From positions 35,506 through 99,505 of the forward strand of contig JANQJR010000064.1 in assembly GCA_028281525.1 (NCBI GenBank): a stretch of DNA of 64,000 nucleotides. The letters run 5' to 3'. This document shows, piece by piece, positions 36,317 through 44,063 of this stretch. Below the pieces are notes generated by a model. It saw only the letters and a program-made list of their open reading frames with translations, made no database searches and had not been told where the DNA came from. The first letter of the stretch is position 1. Every line of letters starts with the position of its first letter. The position numbers were made by a program, and so were the translations under genes. The stretch comes from Magnetovibrio sp. Its GTDB lineage: Bacteria; Pseudomonadota; Alphaproteobacteria; Rhodospirillales; Magnetovibrionaceae.

Positions 36317-37051
36317 ATGGATTATGCTGCATACGAACAAGAAGCCAAGGCGGAAAAGATACATTGGTGGTTTGCGGCCCGACGCACATTGTTCATGAAA
36401 GAATTAACCAAATGGGGCGTGCCTAAAGATGCGAAAGTGATTGATATCGGCACAAGCACCGGCACCAATTTACGCATGCTCAAAGATAATGGCTTCACAA
36501 ATTTTATCGGCGTTGATTTGAATAAAGACGCTATTGCCTTTTGCCACGACAAGGGTTTTGAACAGGTGTTCGAGGCAAACGCATGCTCTGTTCCGTTTGA
36601 AGACGATACTTTCGATGTCGTTTTAGCGACCGATATTATTGAACACATTGATGACGATATTGCTGCTTTAAACGAAATCCAACGCATTCTTAAACCGGGC
36701 GGCGTTGCAGTCGTTACTGTGCCTGCACACAAAATCCTATGGGGCGCCAATGACGACTTTTCCCACCACAAGAGGCGCTACACCCGCACTACACTCAATC
36801 GCCAGATTGCGCAGTCAGGTCTTAACATCGAAAAAGAATACTATTTCAACTTTATCCTCTATATGCCTATTTTATTAGCCCGAGTTCTTGGGCGTCTTTT
36901 AAACTGGGGTGCTGATATGGAACGCAGCACTAAAAATTCAATGATTAACAATATTCTATTCCATATTTTCAGTGCAGATATTGCAGTTGCGCCACATGTT
37001 CATATGCCTTTTGGGGTGTCCATTTTTACACTGTTGCGCAAAGGTCAATAA
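36317..37051 (+). CDS. Class I SAM-dependent methyltransferase
   Basis: 244 residues from ATG 36317 (AGG 3-4 nt upstream). YEQEAKAEKIHWWFAARR at the start and KVIDIGTSTGTNLRML, FDVVLATDIIEHIDDD and ILKPGGVAVVTVPAH are typical of a glycan-cluster methyltransferase group. The coding sequence is clearly AT-richer than most neighbours, a trait shared with the next gene, which suggests they arrived together. A TTG at 36290 is less likely. Confidence 0.8.
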   Translation: MDYAAYEQEAKAEKIHWWFAARRTLFMKELTKWGVPKDAKVIDIGTSTGTNLRMLKDNGFTNFIGVDLNKDAIAFCHDKGFEQVFEANACSVPFEDDTFDVVLATDIIEHIDDDIAALNEIQRILKPGGVAVVTVPAHKILWGANDDFSHHKRRYTRTTLNRQIAQSGLNIEKEYYFNFILYMPILLARVLGRLLNWGADMERSTKNSMINNILFHIFSADIAVAPHVHMPFGVSIFTLLRKGQ

Positions 37052-37058
37052 ATTCTCT

Positions 37059-38822
37059 ATGAAAACTAAGCAGGCATTGTCCACGGTCGGTATCTTTTAC
37101 GTGATATTGGCGCATGCGCTGATGCTCAAATTGACTGGGCTCGACCATGGCTTACCTTTTCCGTTGCGTTCAGATGAAGAAAGCATGATCGGCGGTGCAA
37201 TGCGCATGATTGAATTGCGCACCGTCTTTCCGTTTCTCCACCCTGAAAAAATGGAGATTTTGAATTATCCGCCATTTATTCCGTATATATACATGGCGCT
37301 CATCGCCCCTGTTCTTGGGTTCGCATACGTCGTAAACGGCCTCCCCCCCATGGATGAGATGCATTTGCTCGTGTTCGAAATCATGGGAGAAATTTTCCTA
37401 TCGGCACGATTGAGCAGCGTTCTGATAAGCTTGGGCACCATTTACCTCGTATACTTAATTGCCAGACGCCTCTTCAAAGATCCTCACGTAGCTTTGCTGG
37501 CCGCTTTTCTACTCAGTATAGATTTCTTCAGTAACTTTACGTCCCATTTTGCGCGTCATTGGAATCTCACAACATTGACAATTTGGGCATGCGTATATCT
37601 AGCAATAAGAATAGCGCAAGAAGAACAGCGAAAGCATTACTTATGGCTAGGTATAACCGCGGGGCTTGGGTTTGGCGCGAGTTTCACGCTTGGCGGCCTT
37701 GGCATCGTAGCGGGAGGGATTGCACAGATATACCTTAGTCTCAAAAAATTCGGTTTTTCTGCAATGGCTGTGAAGGACCAATTTAACAACAAAGCCTTGA
37801 TTATGGTCGGTACATTTCTGGCCATTTCGTTGGTTTTCTTTGCACTCCACCCAAACGCTCTACTACGCCTAACAGTTGGCGGTGTCGCCAGCCTGGACGA
37901 CCCCAAGACAGTAATGCAGTGGCTAGAGAGTATTTATTTCTACGTTCGTATTAGCGCTCTTGCCAACCCCGTTCTAACGGTATTGATGTTTTCATCATTT
38001 GTTATTTTATTATTTAAACGCAAATACAATGTTTTAGCTTGGCATGTCGGTACGTTCTTATTTTATTTAACGTCCATATACATCATGCTGACGCTCGAAG
38101 GACGCTACATCATTACAATAATGCCTCTGTTCGCCCTTGGCGGTGGGTACGTGTTAGCTAAAGTTCTAAAATTTTCCCACTCCGGCATAATGAAGCTTTT
38201 TCCTGTTGCACTGGTATCGCTCATCGTTGCGTACCCCTTGGCTACAGCTTGGCAAACCAGCCTGCTTCTCAGCCGCGATGACACTCGTATGCTAGCCATA
38301 GCCTGGATGGATCAAAACATACCGGCAGATGCTAAGATTGTTATTGGTCTTAAACACGTAAATGTGCGCCCGACCATGGCAGGAATTGTTGAACAGAAAG
38401 AAGTCGCCCCAAACTCACTTAACGCATACATGCGTACATTAACAAAGGCTTATAAATCGGACAAATTCAGCAATTCAGATTTCAAAGGGCGCGCTTATCA
38501 CGCAGTCCACACGGAACGATTCAGACCCCCGCTTTTGGAAACATCTCAACAGGGGGCGTTTTTGGACATTTGGCTTGACCGTGGCTACGAATATTTCGTT
38601 ATCCAGCACCGCAACCCAGAATTCGATACAGAGTTCAATAAGCGCATTCGTGCTGAGGGCGAACGCCTAGCAATCTTTCGTCCAACAACGGGAAAGACAC
38701 AGCCACCCTATCTACATAGCACTTTATTGATCACTGGCCCCGTTTCGGACTTTTTCAGCTTCGATCGCTTTGGCCCCATCGTCGAAATCTACAAAATTGC
38801 ACCGCGTGCGCCCAAGCTATGA
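37059..38822 (+). CDS. GT39/ArnT-like membrane glycosyltransferase
   Basis: 587 residues from ATG 37059. About ten hydrophobic spans in the first 430 residues and a soluble C-terminal part. PLRSDEESMIGGAMRMIE in the first periplasmic loop matches the catalytic acidic motif of PMT/ArnT-type GT-C enzymes. These move a sugar from a polyprenyl-phosphate donor to a glycan, lipid or protein on the periplasmic side; the DPM1-like gene at 30669 could make the donor. AT-rich composition suggests a foreign origin. It overlaps the next gene by 4 nt. Confidence 0.75.
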   Translation: MKTKQALSTVGIFYVILAHALMLKLTGLDHGLPFPLRSDEESMIGGAMRMIELRTVFPFLHPEKMEILNYPPFIPYIYMALIAPVLGFAYVVNGLPPMDEMHLLVFEIMGEIFLSARLSSVLISLGTIYLVYLIARRLFKDPHVALLAAFLLSIDFFSNFTSHFARHWNLTTLTIWACVYLAIRIAQEEQRKHYLWLGITAGLGFGASFTLGGLGIVAGGIAQIYLSLKKFGFSAMAVKDQFNNKALIMVGTFLAISLVFFALHPNALLRLTVGGVASLDDPKTVMQWLESIYFYVRISALANPVLTVLMFSSFVILLFKRKYNVLAWHVGTFLFYLTSIYIMLTLEGRYIITIMPLFALGGGYVLAKVLKFSHSGIMKLFPVALVSLIVAYPLATAWQTSLLLSRDDTRMLAIAWMDQNIPADAKIVIGLKHVNVRPTMAGIVEQKEVAPNSLNAYMRTLTKAYKSDKFSNSDFKGRAYHAVHTERFRPPLLETSQQGAFLDIWLDRGYEYFVIQHRNPEFDTEFNKRIRAEGERLAIFRPTTGKTQPPYLHSTLLITGPVSDFFSFDRFGPIVEIYKIAPRAPKL

Positions 38823-39937
38823 CGGTTTCGCTTAAATCTCTGGCACGCTTCGCCTGTTGCGTACCCGCACGCCTCGGCGCATCGGTGGGGCTGTACACCT
38901 CCACCGACGACCTCGTCAATTTCGTTGTCGAAAAGGCCAACTGGTCCATTCGCTGGGATGGTATATCCATTACCGAAGGCGTAAATGCAATCATGCCGAA
39001 CACGGCCAGCGTCACCGACGCGCCTTATCGTTTGGCCAACCGCATCGTACATTTCGGGTCGCAGTACATGTGGACTTCGTGGGGCCCGCACATGTCTTCT
39101 TCCAATCGCTTTGCCGCGACATACTTTCACGGCAAACCCGAAGACGGACCGGCGGCGGCGGAAAACCTTGAGCAGGTCCTCGAAAGCCTGCCGCGCCTGG
39201 ACTACGTCATCACAGCTGCGAAATTGATGGAAGAACGCTTGTTGGAATGGGGTGTGCCGCGCGAAAAGCTGGTGCGCATCCCCATTGGCATCGACACCAA
39301 GCTGTTCCAACCCGCGGATGAAGCGGAGCGCCGACGCGTGCGCCATAGCCTCGGTATTCCAGACGATCATTTCTGCGTCGGATCGTTCCAAAAAGACGGC
39401 GTCGGCTGGAACGAAGGTTTGGAACCCAAACTCATCAAGGGGCCGGACGTATTTCTGGATACGATCGACCGTGTACGCCGCGAAGCCCCCGTCTATGTTC
39501 TGCTCACAGGGCCGGCGCGCGGGTATGTCAAACAAGGCTTGGAGCGAATGGGCGTCCCTTATACGCACCACTTTCTGGAAAACTTCAAGGATTTGCCGCG
39601 CTACTATCACGCTCTGGACGCCTATCTGGTGACATCACGCGAGGAAGGCGGACCAAAATCGATTACGGAATCCATGGCATCGGGCGTGCCGATCTTGACC
39701 ACACGTGTCGGCATGGCGCCGGATTTGGTCCAGGACGGGATCAACGGCGGACTGGTGGATGTCGATGATGTTGAGGGCTTGGCCGGGCGCGCTTTGCGCG
39801 TCGCAACGGACCGGGCGTTCGCACAATCCTTGATAGACAACGGCTCGGCGAGTGTTTCACAATACGATTGGTCGAATGTCGCTGAACAGCATTGGCAGAA
39901 AGTCTATCAACCTATGTTGAAGATTCTGAACAGTTGA
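38819..39937 (+). CDS. GT4 glycosyltransferase
   Basis: 372 residues. FCVGSFQKDGVGWNEG and KGPDVFLDTIDR belong to the nucleotide-binding half; SREEGGPKSITESMASGVPIL carries an intact EX7E pair. The ATG overlaps the TGA of the GT39-type gene (ATGA), yet base composition returns to the GC-richer pattern here. A cytoplasmic transferase; linkage unknown. Confidence 0.85.
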   Translation: MTVSLKSLARFACCVPARLGASVGLYTSTDDLVNFVVEKANWSIRWDGISITEGVNAIMPNTASVTDAPYRLANRIVHFGSQYMWTSWGPHMSSSNRFAATYFHGKPEDGPAAAENLEQVLESLPRLDYVITAAKLMEERLLEWGVPREKLVRIPIGIDTKLFQPADEAERRRVRHSLGIPDDHFCVGSFQKDGVGWNEGLEPKLIKGPDVFLDTIDRVRREAPVYVLLTGPARGYVKQGLERMGVPYTHHFLENFKDLPRYYHALDAYLVTSREEGGPKSITESMASGVPILTTRVGMAPDLVQDGINGGLVDVDDVEGLAGRALRVATDRAFAQSLIDNGSASVSQYDWSNVAEQHWQKVYQPMLKILNS

Positions 39938-39989
39938 TGCCGCCCGTCCGCATACCGCACGTATCACCCTTAGCTGAGAGCACGCAATA

Positions 39990-40811
39990 TTGGCCGAAGA
40001 ATTAAACGGAGACTCCCGGCTTACAGCCCTACAGCGCCTTCGCTATCTGGGATATAACTTTCGGCGCAACCTCTCATTTTGCCGCCATGGCTTCAACGCC
40101 AGCCGCTTCTCATCGCGCCGATTGGACCGGACGTCCAAGCAGGCCTCGCCGGGCCGCGTTTTGACTGAAGCCTTTTTGGTCAACGCCATGCCTGAAATTC
40201 TATCTGCAAAAGCTATTAAAGTTCTGGATGTCGGCTGCGGTCAAGGAAGGCTCAGCGATTTTCTGGCGCAAGCCGGCTTTGGTGGAGACTACGTAGGCAT
40301 TGACATCGAAGACCGGTTCTTTCGCGATCCCCAAAACACGTCCGTGTTCCAGCGCCGTTTCGTGTTGGGCGACGCCAACGATTATCCCGAAGACGAGCGG
40401 TTTGACATGATCACATCATCGTCTGCCCTGGAGCACATCGACGATGACGTCGCACTGCTCGCCAAGCTCGACCGCTTGATGACCCCTGACGGTGTACAAG
40501 TCCACATCGTGCCCGGCGGTTGGGCCTTGCCATTGTACCTTTGGCACGGGTGGCGGCAATATACTTTGTGTGAACTTGAAAAACGCCTCGATGCCTCCCG
40601 CACACACATCTACAAAATGGGCGGACTGGCCAGCTTTTTCTTGCACCTGGTGTTCATCACCATCTGCGAGTCCATCTTCCGCCTCCCGTTGCGGCAATGG
40701 CTTCCCAATGTCTATGGCCGACTGGCGGACGGCGCTTTGGCGGTTGACCGGATCATTCCAAGTGGTGCGTATTTCCATGCTGTTTGCATTCACGCGCGAA
40801 AGGACGGGTGA
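39990..40811 (+). CDS. Class I SAM-dependent methyltransferase
   Basis: 273 residues from TTG 39990. KVLDVGCGQGRLSDFL is motif I, then FDMITSSSALEHIDDD and MTPDGVQVHIVPGG. The late hydrophobic helix (LASFFLHLVFITICESIF) suggests membrane contact. Its stop shares one base with the ATG of the transglutaminase-like gene (TGATG). Confidence 0.75.
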   Translation: MAEELNGDSRLTALQRLRYLGYNFRRNLSFCRHGFNASRFSSRRLDRTSKQASPGRVLTEAFLVNAMPEILSAKAIKVLDVGCGQGRLSDFLAQAGFGGDYVGIDIEDRFFRDPQNTSVFQRRFVLGDANDYPEDERFDMITSSSALEHIDDDVALLAKLDRLMTPDGVQVHIVPGGWALPLYLWHGWRQYTLCELEKRLDASRTHIYKMGGLASFFLHLVFITICESIFRLPLRQWLPNVYGRLADGALAVDRIIPSGAYFHAVCIHARKDG

Positions 40812-42118
40812 TGCGGGGCTTACGTTACGCCACGGCACTGAGCATTCTGGTCACGTTCCTGTCCGGCCTTGGCTTTCTTTATCTCTACTTGGCCAGAGCC
40901 GAACTGTACGCTTTTACGGAAGTTGAACCTGCAGCATTAGGGAACTTGTATCCCGTATCTCAAAACGCCATGGCGATCGGTGGGTTCGAAACCGGGGACG
41001 GCCCCGTCCTGATCCCGCACTTGGTCAATGCCGAAGACTGCACATCATGGAAGCTCCGCCGCGATGGCGGAGAACCCCAGATTCTCAAGGGGCGTGCCCC
41101 CGCCATCCCCGTACGGCCGGGCTCATTCGATTACACATTGGCCCCGCAAGACTGCGCCATAACCGAACCGGCTGTCGATGTGATCCGGCTCAACGTCTTT
41201 TTCGGCTCAGCCGAGGGCTTTGGCGCGCAGAACCTGTTTACCGATCAATTTCAGATCAACCGTTCCAACCTACCCATTTTGATGGCCGAGCCCGTCCCGT
41301 TCAGCACCTGGATTCCGGATGCCGAAATTCCCTCACATGCGGAAGCCGAAGAGGCCCGCGACATGCTTCGCGAAGCGGGGTTTCCTTTCGACGCGAAGAC
41401 CCGCGATAAGATCGCTTTTTTGACCCAGCTGGTTCTGCAAAGCTTACCCGACGGCTCCCCTCCCCCTTATTTGAACACAATCAGCCCTTGGTCGGTATTC
41501 AAGGCCAAACACAGTGGCGGCACGGGTAACTTCTGCCGCCAATACGCGTTGACATATGGTTATCTCGCCAATTTGGCGGGCATCCCGACACGCAACCTGT
41601 TTACAGGCGGCGCCATTGCAAACGTGGACATGGGATCGCACGCCCTTTCGGAAAGTTACATCGTGGAAGAAGCCCGTTGGGCCATGGTCGACCCGACCAA
41701 TGCCATTGCCTATGTTACCGCACCGAACGGTGAAGTGATGAATGCCGCCGAAATCTACACCGCTTCGATTGCCGGAAACCTGAACGGCCTAACGGCCGTG
41801 TCGGTGAGCGATGCGAACACAAAGACCGTGCCCTTCGATGAAGTTTCCACCGATCTTCGCGCCTTCATGCATAAAGATAATTTCATTATCTATATCGGCA
41901 GCCTTGACGGCCTGTACCAAATGCAAGGCGACGGGGTGATGAAGTACGCCCGAAAGTTATACAGATTCCTGTTTCAGCCCAAGCAGTACTACGGCTACAC
42001 ATCGTTCGTCAGTTATCATTGGCTGCGCCCCTTGAGCTTCGCCTTGATGACCGCATTTGGCACAATGTCAGTGCTGTTGCTGGCTATCCTTTATCGCAAT
42101 AGAAGGCAGGTAAGCTAA
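40811..42118 (+). CDS. Membrane-anchored transglutaminase-like protein
   Basis: 435 residues from ATG 40811. An N-terminal span at about 10-30 and a C-terminal span at about 405-430 frame a large domain likely in the periplasm. Within it NFCRQYALTYGYLANLAGIPTR, GSHALSESYI and MVDPTNAI supply a Cys-His-Asp triad (C242, H277, D294) in the order of transglutaminase/cysteine-protease folds. Bacterial members act as proteases, amidases or crosslinkers; here the target is unknown. It is directly followed, after 4 nt, by amidotransferase 3. Confidence 0.75.
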   Translation: MRGLRYATALSILVTFLSGLGFLYLYLARAELYAFTEVEPAALGNLYPVSQNAMAIGGFETGDGPVLIPHLVNAEDCTSWKLRRDGGEPQILKGRAPAIPVRPGSFDYTLAPQDCAITEPAVDVIRLNVFFGSAEGFGAQNLFTDQFQINRSNLPILMAEPVPFSTWIPDAEIPSHAEAEEARDMLREAGFPFDAKTRDKIAFLTQLVLQSLPDGSPPPYLNTISPWSVFKAKHSGGTGNFCRQYALTYGYLANLAGIPTRNLFTGGAIANVDMGSHALSESYIVEEARWAMVDPTNAIAYVTAPNGEVMNAAEIYTASIAGNLNGLTAVSVSDANTKTVPFDEVSTDLRAFMHKDNFIIYIGSLDGLYQMQGDGVMKYARKLYRFLFQPKQYYGYTSFVSYHWLRPLSFALMTAFGTMSVLLLAILYRNRRQVS

Positions 42119-42122
42119 ACCC

Positions 42123-44063
42123 ATGTGTGGTTTTGCAGGCATCCTCACGGCAAACGCCAACACCTCGCCCGCTGACCTGGAAAGGACAGCGGCGCGCATG
42201 GCCGAAGTTCTTCGTCACCGTGGCCCGGATGATACAGGGGTGTGGTGCGATGCGGACGCAGGCATAGCGCTGGGACACCGCAGGCTCGCGGTCATCGATT
42301 GCGACCCATCCGGGCATCAGCCGATGGTGACCTCCTCGGGACGTTATGCCATCGCATACAACGGCGAAATCTACAATTACAAGGATATCGCCAAGGACTT
42401 GCGCGCCGCCGGCCACGACATCACCGGCGGATCCGATACTGCCGTTCTTCTGGCTGCCTGCGTGGCGTGGGGCGTGGAGAAAACACTCCAGCGCTGTATC
42501 GGCATGTTCGCTTTTGCTCTGTGGGACGGCCATGCGCGCACGTTGACCTTGGCGCGCGACCGCCTGGGTATCAAACCTCTTTATTGGGCGCACACACACC
42601 AAGGTTTCGTATTCGGATCCGAACTTAAATCTCTGCGCGTCAGTGGGCTCATCGACGAAGACATCGACCGCGCCGCATTGGCCAGTTACCTACGTCATGC
42701 CTATGTGCCCGCCCCGCACACGATTTTCAAAAACGTACATAAGCTGCAACCCGCTCACATCTTGACCGTCGCATCGCAGAAATCCCCCAAACACCAGTGC
42801 TACTGGGATGTACGCGCCTTCGCCCGAAGTGGCGTATCGCAAAAATTTCAGGGGTCTTACGAAGACGCGGTGAACACGTTGGAACAACATCTCAGCGATG
42901 CTATTGAACGGCGCATGATCTCTGACGTGCCTCTTGGTGCGTTTTTATCCGGCGGCGTCGATTCCTCCACTGTTGTCGCCTTGATGCAATCGATCAGCAT
43001 GCAGCCGGTAAAAAGCTTTTCCATCGGTTTCCATGAACAGGGGTTCGATGAATCAGCCCACGCCAAACTTGTCGCACAACACTTGGGCACTGATCACACG
43101 GAGATGTTCGTCACGCCCACAGACGCCATCAATGTCATACCCGAGTTGCCACGTTGGTACGATGAACCGTTCGCCGACAGCTCGCAAATTCCCACACTTT
43201 TGTTATCACGGCTGACCAAAAATCACGTGACCGTGGCATTGTCCGGAGATGGCGGCGATGAGGTATTCGCCGGATACAACCGCTACTTCTGGGCTACCCG
43301 AATCTGGAACAACATCGAACGGATTCCACGCATACTGCGCAATATCCTGGCGGGCGGAATCACCGCCTTGCCGCCGGCGGGATGGGATGGGATATCGACA
43401 CTGCTCCCGACCAAATGCCTGCCCCCGCAATTCGGCGATAAAATGCATAAAATCGCTGCGGTACTGAACGCGAACGACATCGACGCGGTCTACCGCCGCC
43501 TGGTCAGCCAGTGGCCGGATCCAGCCGCCGCCGTTCTCGGTGCACAAGAACGCCGCGGCGTATTGTGGGACGGTACAGCGGTTCAAGACCGTCCCGACGC
43601 CACAGGACGCATGCAGTTGCTGGATATGTTGACGTATCTGCCTGACGACATCTTGACCAAGGTGGATCGGGCGTCCATGGCGGTTTCCTTAGAGGCACGT
43701 GTGCCTTTGCTGGATCACAGGGTGGTCGAATTCGCCTGGACTTTGCCGCGTGAATTTCTGATCCAAAGCGGCCAAGGTAAGACAATTTTGCGCGACGTCT
43801 TGTTCCGCCATGTCCCGCGTGATTTGATCGAACGGCCAAAAATGGGCTTCGGCGTACCCATCGGGGAATGGATGCGTGCGGACTTGCGCGACTGGGCGGA
43901 AGATCTGCTGTCCGAACGTCGCTTAAAAGATGAAGGTTTTTTCGACGCCACTGCGGTGCGCAATCTTTGGAACGAACACTTGTCCGGGCGGCGCAATTGG
44001 CAATACGCCCTATGGACGGTCTTGATGTTCCAGGGCTGGCGCAAACATGGGGTGGCGACATGA
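42123..44063 (+). CDS. asnB: Asparagine-synthetase-like amidotransferase 3
   Basis: 646 residues. MCGFAGILT gives Cys2; RHRGPDDTG, YNGEIYNY and GMFAFALWD complete the glutaminase half. LSGGVDSSTVVAL and LSGDGGDEVFAGYNRYFW form the synthetase site. It is close to the AsnB forms of exopolysaccharide loci. Its stop overlaps the ATG of the Wzy-like fusion gene (ATGA), tying amidation to polymer assembly at the level of translation. Confidence 0.85.
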   Translation: MCGFAGILTANANTSPADLERTAARMAEVLRHRGPDDTGVWCDADAGIALGHRRLAVIDCDPSGHQPMVTSSGRYAIAYNGEIYNYKDIAKDLRAAGHDITGGSDTAVLLAACVAWGVEKTLQRCIGMFAFALWDGHARTLTLARDRLGIKPLYWAHTHQGFVFGSELKSLRVSGLIDEDIDRAALASYLRHAYVPAPHTIFKNVHKLQPAHILTVASQKSPKHQCYWDVRAFARSGVSQKFQGSYEDAVNTLEQHLSDAIERRMISDVPLGAFLSGGVDSSTVVALMQSISMQPVKSFSIGFHEQGFDESAHAKLVAQHLGTDHTEMFVTPTDAINVIPELPRWYDEPFADSSQIPTLLLSRLTKNHVTVALSGDGGDEVFAGYNRYFWATRIWNNIERIPRILRNILAGGITALPPAGWDGISTLLPTKCLPPQFGDKMHKIAAVLNANDIDAVYRRLVSQWPDPAAAVLGAQERRGVLWDGTAVQDRPDATGRMQLLDMLTYLPDDILTKVDRASMAVSLEARVPLLDHRVVEFAWTLPREFLIQSGQGKTILRDVLFRHVPRDLIERPKMGFGVPIGEWMRADLRDWAEDLLSERRLKDEGFFDATAVRNLWNEHLSGRRNWQYALWTVLMFQGWRKHGVAT

